DNA of 58,312 bases from Palsa-892 sp035295845 (GTDB lineage Bacteria; Pseudomonadota; Alphaproteobacteria; Rhizobiales; Xanthobacteraceae). Within the stretch, counting starts at the first letter, position 1, and every line of letters starts with the position of its first letter. A program made the translations under genes and the position numbers. The notes below the pieces were generated by a model. The model was not told the DNA's origin and made no database searches. It worked only from the letters and a program-made list of their open reading frames with translations. Location: contig DATGIF010000030.1 of assembly GCA_035295845.1 (NCBI GenBank), positions 1 through 58,312 on the forward strand. Direction: 5' to 3'. Below are positions 35,992-45,348 of the stretch, piece by piece.

Positions 35992-36800
35992 GCGTGGAAG
36001 CGCATTCCTTCTCGCCGCGCCGCATCAGCGCCATCATACTTCGCCACTGGTATTTGCTGCGCTCGTCGTGGCCGCGGCTCGTGGAGCTTGCCTATTGGCC
36101 GGCGGTGCAGATGTTCATGTGGGGATTCCTGCAGCTTGGCATGGCGCGCCAGTCGGGGGCGGCGCTGGCGGCGGCGAGCACGTTTCTCGCGGCGTTCCTT
36201 CTGTGGGATCTCCTGTTTCGCGGCCAGATCGGCTTCTCGATGTCGTTCATGGAGGAGATGTGGTCGCGCAACCTTCCCAACCTCATGATCTCGCCGCTCA
36301 GGCCGGCGGAATTCATGGTGGCGCTGATGGCGATGAGCGTGATCCGGCTTTGCGTCGGCTTCCTGCCGGTGACGATTCTCGCCATCGTCTTTTTCGGCTT
36401 TAATCTCTGGGGCCTTGGTCTCGCGCTCGTCGCCTTCTTCGCCAATCTCTTCTTCACCGCCTGGGCGGTGGGCATGCTTTGCTCCGGCCTCGTGATGCGA
36501 AACGGCCTCGGCGCCGAAGGGCTCACCTGGAGCATCATGTTCATCTTCCTGCCGCTCACCTGCGTCTATTATCCGGTGACGACGTTGCCCGCTTTCGTGC
36601 AGCCGATTGCCTGGGCGCTGCCGCCGACGGCGGTGTTCGAAGGCATGCGCGCGCTCGTCGTCGAGCATGTGTTTCGCACCGAACTGATGGCCTGGGCGCT
36701 CGGGCTCAATCTCGTCTGGCTGATCGTCGGCGCCGCGTCCTTTGTCCTACTGCTCGACAGCGCACGGAAGGCCGGCGCGCTGATCCAGACCGGCGAATAG
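35988..36800 (+). CDS. ABC-2 type permease
   Basis: Membrane protein of 270 residues with six predicted helices, the ABC2_membrane pattern. It includes an elbow-helix start (ILRHWYLLRSSWPRLVELAYWP) and the late segment FLPLTCVYYPVTTLPAFVQPIAWALPPTAVFEGMRALV typical of the family. Partner of the preceding ATPase. Confidence 0.92.
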   Translation: MSVEAHSFSPRRISAIILRHWYLLRSSWPRLVELAYWPAVQMFMWGFLQLGMARQSGAALAAASTFLAAFLLWDLLFRGQIGFSMSFMEEMWSRNLPNLMISPLRPAEFMVALMAMSVIRLCVGFLPVTILAIVFFGFNLWGLGLALVAFFANLFFTAWAVGMLCSGLVMRNGLGAEGLTWSIMFIFLPLTCVYYPVTTLPAFVQPIAWALPPTAVFEGMRALVVEHVFRTELMAWALGLNLVWLIVGAASFVLLLDSARKAGALIQTGE

Positions 36801-36903
36801 CGAATTCCACACCCGCAGCGGCCGCAACCCGAACGCCGTTGACGCCATGAAGATTTGACGACATCTATGCTGCGCCGCAGCGGGGGCTCGGCTGGGAACC
36901 ATC

Positions 36904-38286
36904 ATGGCGATCGGCGTTTTCGGAAAAATTCCCGAACTGCCCGGCGGCGCGCCAGTTCTGTCCGGCCCGCTCTACTGGATGTACGAGTGGGGCCAGGCGG
37001 CGCTCACGCCCTCGCGGGCGATGGCCGACGCGAGCAAGCTCTATTTCAAGAACCCGCTCAATCCGTTCGCACAGACGACCTTCGGCAAATCGATGGCGGC
37101 GGCGGCGGAAGTGTTCGAGCGCGCGACGCGCCGCTACGGCAAGCCGGAATGGCGCATCAATTCGACGTCGATCGGCGGCGAGCGGGTGCCCGTGCGCGCC
37201 ACCAGCGTATGGGAGCGGCCGTTCTGCCAACTCCTGCATTTCGAGCGCCAGTTCGAACGCGCGCCGCGGCGGCCGCAGCCGCGGGTTCTGATCGTGGCGC
37301 CGATGTCGGGCCATTACGCGACGTTGCTCCGCGGCACGGTCGAGGCGTTCCTGCCCAACCACGACGTCTACATCACCGACTGGACGGATGCGCGCATGGT
37401 GCCGGCGTCGGCCGGCCGCTTCGACCTCGACGATTACATCGACTATCTGATCAGCATCCTGCACCGGCTCGGCGGCGACTGCCACGTGATTGCGGTCTGC
37501 CAGCCGGCGGTGCCGGTGATGGCGGCGGTCGCGCGCATGGAGGCGGAGGACGATCCCTACATTCCGCACTCGATGACGCTGATGGGCGGCCCGATCGATA
37601 CCCGCATCAATCCGACGGGGGTGAACAAGCTCGCCGAGGAGCGCGGCATCGACTGGTTCCGCACGCATGTGATCGCGCGGGTGCCGTTCCCGCATCCCGG
37701 ATTCATGCGGGAGGTCTACCCGGGCTTTTTGCAGCTCTGGGGCTTCGTCAGCATGAATCTCGACCGCCACCTCGACGCCCACCAGCAGCTGTTCACGAAC
37801 CTGGTGAAGGGCGACGGCGACTCGGTGACGAAGCACAAGGAATTCTACGACGAGTATCTCGCGGTGATGGATCTTGCCGCCGAATATTATCTGCAGACGG
37901 TGGAGAGCGTGTTCATCCGCCATGACCTGCCGAACGGAACGATGACCCACCACGGCAAGCCGGTGGATCTCGCCGCGATCCGGCGCGTGGCGCTACTCAC
38001 CGTCGAGGGCGAGAACGACGACATCTCGGGCGTCGGCCAGACGGAGGCCGCGCAGCGGCTCTGCGTCAACATTCCGGCCGAGAAAAAGACGCATTACCTG
38101 CAGCCGAATGTCGGACACTACGGCGTGTTCAACGGCTCGCGTTTCCGCGCCGAGATCGCGCCGCGCATCGCCGATTTCATGCTCAGCAACAACCGCGCGC
38201 CCGGCCTGGTGAGCGCCGCCGTCGCCGAATTCAAAAAGCGCATCAAAACCGATTCGCCCGACCAAAAACGGACAAAACTTGCATGA
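36904..38286 (+). CDS. phaZ: intracellular polyhydroxyalkanoate depolymerase
   Basis: Alpha/beta hydrolase of 460 residues that mobilises stored PHB. The nucleophile is a cysteine, C199 in VIAVCQPAVPVMA, as in the PhaZa1 family, rather than serine in a lipase box. Other family segments are APMSGHYATLLRGTVEAFLPNHDVYITDW, HPGFMREVYPGFLQLWGF, and the C-terminal histidine in LQPNVGHYGVFNGSRFR. There is no signal peptide, consistent with intracellular granules. Confidence 0.94.
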   Translation: MAIGVFGKIPELPGGAPVLSGPLYWMYEWGQAALTPSRAMADASKLYFKNPLNPFAQTTFGKSMAAAAEVFERATRRYGKPEWRINSTSIGGERVPVRATSVWERPFCQLLHFERQFERAPRRPQPRVLIVAPMSGHYATLLRGTVEAFLPNHDVYITDWTDARMVPASAGRFDLDDYIDYLISILHRLGGDCHVIAVCQPAVPVMAAVARMEAEDDPYIPHSMTLMGGPIDTRINPTGVNKLAEERGIDWFRTHVIARVPFPHPGFMREVYPGFLQLWGFVSMNLDRHLDAHQQLFTNLVKGDGDSVTKHKEFYDEYLAVMDLAAEYYLQTVESVFIRHDLPNGTMTHHGKPVDLAAIRRVALLTVEGENDDISGVGQTEAAQRLCVNIPAEKKTHYLQPNVGHYGVFNGSRFRAEIAPRIADFMLSNNRAPGLVSAAVAEFKKRIKTDSPDQKRTKLA

Positions 38287-38340
38287 AGCCTGCGATTGGC
38301 CTTGCCTAGGGCAACGCCGATTCGCCAGGGGCTTCGTTCG

Positions 38341-39099
38341 ATGCCGCTTTCGTTTCGTTTTTTCCGCAAGCAGCCGCCGCCGGCGCGGGAGCGTTTCATC
38401 ATCGGCGGCGGCGGTGAGCATTACGCAATCGAAGTTCGCCGCCATCCCGCCGCGCGGCGCTATACGCTGCGGGTGCGCGAGGCGACGCGCGACATCGTGC
38501 TGACGATGCCGCCGCGCGGCAGCCTGCAGCAAGCCAAACGCTTCGCCGAAAAAAACACCGGCTGGATCGCGGCGCGGCTGAAGCGCCTGCCGCAGCCCGC
38601 GCCGTTTCTGCCGGGAGAAATCATTCCGCTCAGGGGCGCGCCGCACCGGATCGTGCACCGGGCGAATGCGCGCGGAACCGCGTGGACGGAAGCGGGCGCC
38701 GACGGAACGCCGCTGTTGTGCGTGGCCGGAGGCAGCGCGCATATCGGCCGGCGCGTGCGCGATTTCCTCAAACGCGAGGCGCAGCGCGACCTTGTGGCGG
38801 CGAGCCGCCGCTATGCGGCGACCCTCGGCGTTTCCATTCGCGCGGTTTCGTTGCGGGACACTGCGAGCCGCTGGGGTTCCTGCTCGCAGTCGGGATCGCT
38901 TTCATTTTCCTGGCGGCTCGTGCTCGCGCCCCCCTTCGTGCTCGATTATCTCGCCGCGCACGAGGTCGCCCACCGCATCGAGCTCAACCACTCGAAGCGC
39001 TTCTGGCGGACGGTCGAGAAAATTTTTCCCGAATGGCGGCGCGCCGAAGCGTGGCTCCGCGCGCACGGCGCCTCGCTCTACCGCTACGGCATCGAGTAG
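38341..39099 (+). CDS. YgjP-like metallopeptidase (DUF45)
   Basis: Protein of 252 residues with the zinc-peptidase motif in YLAAHEVAHRIELNHSKRFW (HExxH plus downstream H and the WRTVEKIFP segment), preceded by the family block RDTASRWGSCSQSGSLSFSWRLVLAP. ATG 38341 has AGGGG upstream and removes 15 unlike residues. Members are soluble proteins of unknown substrate. It runs convergently to the penicillin-binding protein gene with 3 bp between them. Confidence 0.9.
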   Translation: MPLSFRFFRKQPPPARERFIIGGGGEHYAIEVRRHPAARRYTLRVREATRDIVLTMPPRGSLQQAKRFAEKNTGWIAARLKRLPQPAPFLPGEIIPLRGAPHRIVHRANARGTAWTEAGADGTPLLCVAGGSAHIGRRVRDFLKREAQRDLVAASRRYAATLGVSIRAVSLRDTASRWGSCSQSGSLSFSWRLVLAPPFVLDYLAAHEVAHRIELNHSKRFWRTVEKIFPEWRRAEAWLRAHGASLYRYGIE

Positions 39100-39102
39100 C
39101 GA

Positions 39103-41223
39103 TCAGCGGCCGAACAATTTGTCGATCAGCCAGCGGTCGAGCGAGAAACTTTGTGGCGGCGGCGGCGGTGATGCGCCCGGCGCCTGCTCTTCGACCGTTC
39201 CCGGCGGCAGCATTTGCCCGAAGCCGCCATTGGCATAGCCGCCCGGCAATTCGACCGCCGGCAGGTTCTGGTGGGCGGCGCGCATGAAACGGTTCCAGAT
39301 GTCGACGGGAAGGCCCGAGCCCGTCGCCTTCTTGGTCGGGGTGCCGTCGTCATTGCCGAGCCAGACGCCCGTGATCATGCGGCCGGTGTAGCCGACGAAC
39401 CAGGCATCGCGATAATCCTGGCTGGTGCCGGTCTTGCCGGCGGCGGGCCAGCCGGGAACGGAAGCGCGGCGCGCGGTGCCGGTCAACAGCGTCTCCGCCA
39501 GCATCTTGTTCATCATGCCGACATGCTCGGGCGCGACCACGCGCGAAGAGCCCGAGACCGTGCGGGCATAGAGAATTTTCCCGCCGCTTTCGCGCACGCG
39601 CTCGACCACGTGCGGGATCACGCCGAGGCCGCCGTTGGCGAAAGGCGCGTAGGCGCCGACGAGTTCGAGCGGCGTCACTTCCGAGGTGCCGAGCGCGAGC
39701 GAAGGGTTGGGCTCCAACTTCGAAGCGATGCCAAGGCGCCGCGCGACGGTCGCCACATTCTGCGCGCCGACTTCGAGAATGAGACGGACGGAAACGGTGT
39801 TCAGGGAATTGGCGAGCGCCGTGGTGAGCGTCACCGGGCCGAAATATTCGTGGGTGTAATTTTCCGGCTTCCAGCCGCGCACGGCGATCGGCGCATCCTC
39901 GCGCACGGTATCGGGGGTGAGTCCGCGCTCGAGCGCGGCGAGATACACGAACGGCTTGAAGGCCGAGCCCGGCTGCCGGTGGCCGGCAACCGCGCGGTCG
40001 AACTGGCTTTCGGCGTAGGAGCGCCCGCCCACGAGCGCGCGCACGGCGCCGTCGGGATCCATGGCCACGAGCGCGCCTTGCGAGACGCCGTAGCGCTCGC
40101 CCTTCTGCGCGAGTTCATCGGCAAGCGCCTTTTCCGCCGCGTTTTGCAAGGCCGGATCGATCGTCGTCTGCACGACGACGTCGTTCTCGAAGCGGCCGAT
40201 ATAGTCGTTGAGCGCGTCCATCACCCAGTCGCCGACATAGCCGGTGGAACCGGGGCCGTCGTTCTTGACGATCTGCGCCGGCTTCGTGCGCGCGGTCTTC
40301 GCCATCGCCTCGGACACGAAGCCGGCCTCGACCATCGCGTTCAAGACGACATCGGCGCGCTCGCGCGCGAGTTTCGGGTTGCGCGTGGGCGCGAGCCGCG
40401 ACGGCGAGCGGACGAGGCCGGCGAGCATCGCGGCCTCGGCAAGGGTGACGACGCGCGCGGACTTGCCGAAATAGCGTTGCGCCGCGGCTTCCACGCCGTA
40501 AGCGCCGGAACCGAAATAGACGCGGTTCAAATAGAGTTCGAGAATGTCGTTCTTCGTATATTGCTTCTCGAGCGCGAGCGCGAGGATCACCTCGTCGATC
40601 TTGCGCGAGATCGTGCGCTCGTGGGTGAGAAACAGGTTTTTCGCCAGCTGTTGCGTGAGCGTCGAGCCGCCTTCGCGCACGCCGCGATGGGCGATATTCA
40701 CCGCCACCGCGCGCGCGAGCCCGAACGGATCGAGCCCGAAATGGTGATAGAAGCGGCGGTCTTCGATGGCGACGAAGGCCTGCGGGAGATAAGGCGGGAG
40801 CGCTTTCAGCGGCACCGCGGCGCCGCCCATTTCGCCGCGGGTCGCGATCGTCTTACCGTCGATGCCGAGGATGGTGATCGTCGGCGGCCGCTTCGGCACC
40901 ACCAGCGACTGAATCGGCGGCAGCTTCATCACGTGCCAGGTGATGACTCCGGCAACCGCGACCGCCGCCCAAATGCCGAGCACGAAGCACCAATAGAAGA
41001 GCCGCCGCAGCGTAAATCGGTCCGGCTTGCGCTGAGGCGGCTTGCGCGGCTTTTTCGGTGAAGACGGCTTCGGCGAAGACGGCTTCGTTCCGCGCGCGGA
41101 ATTCGGCCGCGCGGCGGGCGGCGGCCCGGCGGCCCGGTCTCGCGGGTCGAGCTTGAGATCGAACCGGGAGCCCGCGGTCAGCACGGGCTCGCGGCGCTCG
41201 TATCCCCGCCTCGTCCACAGCAT
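39103..41223 (-). CDS. mrcA: penicillin-binding protein 1A (class A PBP)
   Basis: Bifunctional peptidoglycan glycosyltransferase/transpeptidase of 706 residues. A basic proline/lysine-rich cytoplasmic tail (PSSPKKPRKPPQRKP) is followed by a single membrane anchor at about 75-100. The GT51 domain has the catalytic glutamate in AIEDRRFYHHFGLD and REGGSTLTQQLAKNLFL. The transpeptidase has SAFK (PGSAFKPF), SLN (ALANSLNTVS) and KTGT (AAGKTGTSQDY). A proline-rich C-terminal stretch ends it. It acts at the periplasmic face in cell-wall growth. Confidence 0.95.
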   Translation of the reverse strand: MLWTRRGYERREPVLTAGSRFDLKLDPRDRAAGPPPAARPNSARGTKPSSPKPSSPKKPRKPPQRKPDRFTLRRLFYWCFVLGIWAAVAVAGVITWHVMKLPPIQSLVVPKRPPTITILGIDGKTIATRGEMGGAAVPLKALPPYLPQAFVAIEDRRFYHHFGLDPFGLARAVAVNIAHRGVREGGSTLTQQLAKNLFLTHERTISRKIDEVILALALEKQYTKNDILELYLNRVYFGSGAYGVEAAAQRYFGKSARVVTLAEAAMLAGLVRSPSRLAPTRNPKLARERADVVLNAMVEAGFVSEAMAKTARTKPAQIVKNDGPGSTGYVGDWVMDALNDYIGRFENDVVVQTTIDPALQNAAEKALADELAQKGERYGVSQGALVAMDPDGAVRALVGGRSYAESQFDRAVAGHRQPGSAFKPFVYLAALERGLTPDTVREDAPIAVRGWKPENYTHEYFGPVTLTTALANSLNTVSVRLILEVGAQNVATVARRLGIASKLEPNPSLALGTSEVTPLELVGAYAPFANGGLGVIPHVVERVRESGGKILYARTVSGSSRVVAPEHVGMMNKMLAETLLTGTARRASVPGWPAAGKTGTSQDYRDAWFVGYTGRMITGVWLGNDDGTPTKKATGSGLPVDIWNRFMRAAHQNLPAVELPGGYANGGFGQMLPPGTVEEQAPGASPPPPPQSFSLDRWLIDKLFGR

Positions 41224-41303
41224 GATCGACCGGTCCCCCTTGCGCCGTCCGGCGCGGTTAAGAAGGTCTAAATGCTGCGATTTAAGGCAGGGTTAAACCG
41301 CGG

Positions 41304-44117
41304 CTAGCGCGAAGCGCCCGCGCGTTTCGGCGGTTTTTCCTCGTCGGCGGGAGTATCAAAGGCGGGGCGCAGCGCGCGCTGGATCGCGGCCACGCGCTGG
41401 GCCGAGGCCACTTTGGCGCCGGTCAAATCGGTCACATAAAACACGTCAACCGCGCGCTCGCCGAAGGTCGCGACATGCGCCGAGGCGATGTTGAGATTGA
41501 GCCGCGAAATCGTGTTGGTGAGATCGTAGAGAAGGCCGGGCCGGTCGAGGCCGGAAACCTCGATCACCGTGTAGCGGTCCGACCACACGTTGTTGACGTT
41601 GATCTCGGGCTCAAGCGCAAAGGAGCGGTAGCGTCCCTTCGGCAGCCGCCGCGCCACCACTTCCGGCAGGTGCGTCTCGCCGCGCAGCGTGCGTTCGATT
41701 CCTTCGGCGATGCGGGCGGCGCGGCGTTCCTCATCCTCGTCGCGGTCGAACTCGCGCGAAACCGAAATGGTGTCGAGCGCAAGTCCGTCGGTGGTGGTGA
41801 AGATCTGCGCGTCGACAATGTTGCCGCCGGATACCGCGCAGGCGCCGGCGATGATGGACAAAAGCCGCGGATGATCGGGCGCCAGAATCGTAAGCTCGGT
41901 GACGCCGCGCGCGGCGTCGATCTTGGCCGCGGTCGCGAGCTGCCGGCCGGCCCGCTCGGCGTCCTCGATGAAGCGCGCGTGCTCGGTCTTGCGCGCGAGA
42001 TCCACCTTCAGCCAGTAGGGCGGATAGTGGCGGGCGATGTAGCGGTCGAGCTTCACCGCGTCCCAATCCTTCATCGCCGCGCGGAATTCGCCTTGCGCGA
42101 ATTCGATGCGCCTCGAGCGGTTCACTTCCGAGAAGCCGCCGGTGACGACGGGCTCGGTCTCATAATAGAGCGTGCGCAAAAGCTGCGCTTTCCAGCCGTT
42201 CCAAACGCCCGGACCCACCGCGCGAATATCGGCGGTGGTCAGAACCAGGAGCATCTTCAGGCGCTCGAGATTTTGCACAATGGCGGCGAAATCCTCGATG
42301 GTCTTGCGGTCGGAAAGATCGCGCGACTGCGCAATCATCGACATTGAGAGGTGCTGCTCGACGAGCCAGGCAACGGTCTCGGTCTCGGCGGCGGAAAGGC
42401 CGAGCCGCGGGCAGAAGCGCCGCGCGATTTTCGCGCCGGCGATCGAGTGGTCCTCGGGGCGGCCCTTGGCGATGTCGTGGAGAAAGAGACTCACATAGAG
42501 GAGATCGCGGTTCTTGATCCCCCGCATCAGTTCATTGGCGAGCCCGTAGTCAGGATTGCCGCCGCGCTCGATCTCGGACAGGACGCCGATGCAACGGATC
42601 AGATGTTCGTCGACGGTGTAGTGATGATAGAGGTTGAACTGCATCATCGCGACGACGTGGCCGAACTCCGTCACGAATTTCCCGAGCACGCCGGTTTCGT
42701 TCATTTTCCTGAGCACGATTTCGGGGGCGTGCTTCGAGGTGAGGATCTCGCGGAAGAGTTTGTTCGCCTCCTTGTCCTCGCGCAGTTCGGCATCGATCAG
42801 CTTCAGCGAACGGCGCGCCAACCGCAGCGCCTCGGGATGAAATTCAAGATCGTGAAGATCGGCGATGTGGAAGAGCCGGATGAGATTGACCGGATCGCGC
42901 TCGAAGACTTTTTCGCTGGCGACGTTCAGCCGGTCATTCTCGATCACGAAGGCGGGAAAGTTCTTGACCGGTTTCTTGCTCCGCCGCGTCAGGCGCTGGA
43001 CGACGCGGGTGAGCGCGGGCGCGGCCTTGACGTGAATTTCCTCGAGCGCCGCGCAAACGATCGCGGTCAGATCGCCGACGTCCTTGGCGACGAGGAAGTA
43101 GTGCTTCATGAAGCGCTCGACCTCGCGGAGCCCCGGATGCTTGGTATAGCCGAGGCGGAGCGCCATTTCGTACTGCAGGTCGAAGGAAAGACGCTCCTCG
43201 GCGCGGCCGGTGAGAAAATGCAGATTGCAGCGCACGGCCCACAAAAAATCGTCGCAGCGGCGAAAAAGCGAAAGCTCGGCCGGGGTGAATACGCCCTTTT
43301 CGACAAGTTCCTCGAGATCGCGGACGCGATAGGCATATTTCGAAATCCAGAACAGCGTGTGCAGGTCGCGGAGGCCCCCCTTGCCGTCCTTCACATTCGG
43401 CTCGACGAGATAGCGCGACTGGCCGCCGCGCCGGTGGCGCTCGTCGCGCTCGGCGAGCTTCGCCGCGACGAATTCCGCCGCCGTTCCCTGCACGACGTCT
43501 TCATCGAAACGCTTGTTCAATTCGTCGAAGAGCGCCTTGTCGCCGGCCAAGAGCCGCGTCTCGAGCAACGTCGTGCGGATCGTCATATCGGCCTTCGCCT
43601 GCCGGATGCATTCGTCGATCGAACGCGTCGAATGTCCGACCTTGAGGCCGAGATCCCATAGCGCATAGAGCACGGCCTCGGCGACGCTCTCGCCCCAGGC
43701 GGTCTGCTTGTAGGGAAGCAGAAACAGAAGATCGATGTCGGAGCCGGGCGCGAGCATGCCGCGGCCGTAGCCGCCGACCGCGACGACCGCCATGCGTTCG
43801 CCCGCCGAAGGATTGTCGGAACGGTAGAGCGTGCTCGCGGCGAATTTGAACGCGAGCTCGATGATCGTATCCATCAGCCGCGCGAGGCGCTGGGCGCAGG
43901 CGTGGCCCGAGCCTTCAACCAGCAGAAGCTGCTCGGCGCGCTGACGCCCTTCCACAAGCGCGCGCTTCAGGCATTTCGCGAATTCGGCGCGGAGGTCCGC
44001 ATCGCGCCCGCGATATTGCTCCGTGAGCGCGGCAATTTCGGCGCCAAGGAGATTGAGGTCGATGAGTTCGACCGCCGTGGGCTCGGCCGGACGCGGCCGG
44101 CTGAGAAGCTGCGACAT
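41304..44117 (-). CDS. glnD: bifunctional PII uridylyltransferase/uridylyl-removing enzyme
   Basis: Glutamine sensor of 937 residues that modifies PII proteins. It has an N-terminal nucleotidyltransferase domain (VGGYGRGMLAPGSDIDLLFLLP), the PII-uridylyl linker, an HD hydrolase domain (YHHYTVDEHLIRCIGVL, SLFLHDIAKGRPEDHS) and two C-terminal ACT domains (LTILAPDHPRLLSIIAGACA and IEVSGLDRPGLLYDLTNTISRL). ATG 44117 has AGGAAA upstream and removes 28 unlike residues. It sets nitrogen status for NtrB/NtrC and so probably the sigma-54 nitrate promoter in this window. Confidence 0.96.
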   Translation of the reverse strand: MSQLLSRPRPAEPTAVELIDLNLLGAEIAALTEQYRGRDADLRAEFAKCLKRALVEGRQRAEQLLLVEGSGHACAQRLARLMDTIIELAFKFAASTLYRSDNPSAGERMAVVAVGGYGRGMLAPGSDIDLLFLLPYKQTAWGESVAEAVLYALWDLGLKVGHSTRSIDECIRQAKADMTIRTTLLETRLLAGDKALFDELNKRFDEDVVQGTAAEFVAAKLAERDERHRRGGQSRYLVEPNVKDGKGGLRDLHTLFWISKYAYRVRDLEELVEKGVFTPAELSLFRRCDDFLWAVRCNLHFLTGRAEERLSFDLQYEMALRLGYTKHPGLREVERFMKHYFLVAKDVGDLTAIVCAALEEIHVKAAPALTRVVQRLTRRSKKPVKNFPAFVIENDRLNVASEKVFERDPVNLIRLFHIADLHDLEFHPEALRLARRSLKLIDAELREDKEANKLFREILTSKHAPEIVLRKMNETGVLGKFVTEFGHVVAMMQFNLYHHYTVDEHLIRCIGVLSEIERGGNPDYGLANELMRGIKNRDLLYVSLFLHDIAKGRPEDHSIAGAKIARRFCPRLGLSAAETETVAWLVEQHLSMSMIAQSRDLSDRKTIEDFAAIVQNLERLKMLLVLTTADIRAVGPGVWNGWKAQLLRTLYYETEPVVTGGFSEVNRSRRIEFAQGEFRAAMKDWDAVKLDRYIARHYPPYWLKVDLARKTEHARFIEDAERAGRQLATAAKIDAARGVTELTILAPDHPRLLSIIAGACAVSGGNIVDAQIFTTTDGLALDTISVSREFDRDEDEERRAARIAEGIERTLRGETHLPEVVARRLPKGRYRSFALEPEINVNNVWSDRYTVIEVSGLDRPGLLYDLTNTISRLNLNIASAHVATFGERAVDVFYVTDLTGAKVASAQRVAAIQRALRPAFDTPADEEKPPKRAGASR

Positions 44118-44179
44118 GAAAGAGCGTTTCCTCGAAGCGGCCGGGCATGGCCGATTCCGTCCATTAGATATTGCATGAA

Positions 44180-44200
44180 TGACGAAAAAGTCTTTCGTCA
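44180..44200. promoter_or_regulatory. palindrome in the glnD/ABC divergent region
   Basis: TGACGAAA-N5-TTTCGTCA, a perfect 8-bp inverted repeat in an AT-rich stretch (44160-44270) that contrasts with the GC-rich surroundings. A likely operator or transcript hairpin. Confidence 0.4.
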
Positions 44201-44239
44201 CATCCTATATAACATTATTTCGATGTTGTTTTATATATA

Positions 44240-44269
44240 TTGACAAGACTTTACTGGTGTTTGAACAAT
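44240..44269 (+). promoter_or_regulatory. sigma-70-type promoter for the ABC importer operon
   Basis: TTGACA (44240-44245), 18-bp spacer, AACAAT (44264-44269), roughly 100 bp before the substrate-binding protein start. The -35 is perfect; the -10 matches four of six. Confidence 0.45.
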
Positions 44270-44367
44270 CGGGCTCACGGCATGGGCAGCAATGCCACGC
44301 CGGTTCGTGGTCCGGAGTTCGGTGGGGCTTCCGGGGCCCGCGTCTTCGTCCCGTTGGGAGCACATCA

Positions 44368-45348
44368 ATGATCCGCGTTCTTGAACGACTGGCCGTCATC
44401 GCCCTCGCCGCCATCGCGGTTGCCGCTGGCGGCAATTCTGTCCGCGCCGCACCGCTCGACGAGCTTCACATCGACTGGGCCACCTATAATCCGGTTTCGA
44501 TCGTGCTTCGCAGCCAGGGGCTCCTCGAAAAAGAATTCGAGAAGGACGGCACCAAGGTACGCTGGGTGCAAACGCTCGGCTCCAACAAGGCGCTGGAATT
44601 CCTCAATGCGGGTTCGCTCGATTTCGGTTCGACCGCGGGCTCGGCGGCGCTCGTCGCCCGCATCAACGGCAATCCGATCAAGTCGATCTACGTCTATTCG
44701 CGCCCCGAGTGGACGGCGCTGGTGACGCGCAAGGATACCGGGATTACGAAAGTCGCGGACCTGAAAGGCAAATCGGTGGCGGTCACGCGGGGCACCGATC
44801 CGCACATCTTCCTCGTGCGCGCGCTCGCCGACGCCGGGCTCTCCGACAAGGACGTAAAATTCGTGCTGTTGCAGCATCCCGACGGCCGGACCGCGCTTAT
44901 TCGCGGCGATGTCGATGCCTGGGCCGGCCTTGATCCGATGATGGCGGCGGCTGAACTCGATGACGGCGCGGTTCTCTTCTTTCGCAAGCCCGAGGCGAAT
45001 ACCTGGGGCATCCTCAACGTGCGCGAGGAATTCGCGAACGAGCATCCCGACATCGTCGCGCGCGTATTGAAGGTTTACGAGGAGGCGCGGCTGTGGTCGC
45101 TTGCGCATCCGCAGGAACTCACCAAACTCCTCGCCGAGGCGGCGAAGATTCCGGAGAAGGTGGCGGCAAAGCAACTCACCGAGCGGACGGAACTCACCCA
45201 TAGCAAGATCGGCAAGCCGCAGGAGGATTCGATCTTGGCCGCGGGGCTCGCCTTGCAAAAGGCGGGCGTGCTGCCCGCTGATGTCGACGTGCGCAAGAAG
45301 GTCGACGAGTTGATCGATACGCGGTTTAATGCGGCGCTCACCCATTGA
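44368..45348 (+). CDS. ABC importer substrate-binding protein, SsuA/NrtA/TauA type
   Basis: Periplasmic binding protein of 326 residues. Signal peptide LERLAVIALAAIAVAAGG...RAAP, then the NMT1/SsuA fold (IDWATYNPVSIVLRSQGLLEKEFEK, NAGSLDFGSTAGSAALVARINGNPIKSIYVYSR). The family imports aliphatic sulfonates, taurine or nitrate. No sulfonate monooxygenase gene is adjacent, so the substrate stays open. ATG 44368 has GGGAG 8 bp before it. First gene of a three-gene importer. Confidence 0.9.
   Translation: MIRVLERLAVIALAAIAVAAGGNSVRAAPLDELHIDWATYNPVSIVLRSQGLLEKEFEKDGTKVRWVQTLGSNKALEFLNAGSLDFGSTAGSAALVARINGNPIKSIYVYSRPEWTALVTRKDTGITKVADLKGKSVAVTRGTDPHIFLVRALADAGLSDKDVKFVLLQHPDGRTALIRGDVDAWAGLDPMMAAAELDDGAVLFFRKPEANTWGILNVREEFANEHPDIVARVLKVYEEARLWSLAHPQELTKLLAEAAKIPEKVAAKQLTERTELTHSKIGKPQEDSILAAGLALQKAGVLPADVDVRKKVDELIDTRFNAALTH

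Noticed and set aside
39214..41061. 615-codon open frame antisense to PBP1A
   Set aside because: Shadow frame; the opposite strand has all PBP1A motifs.
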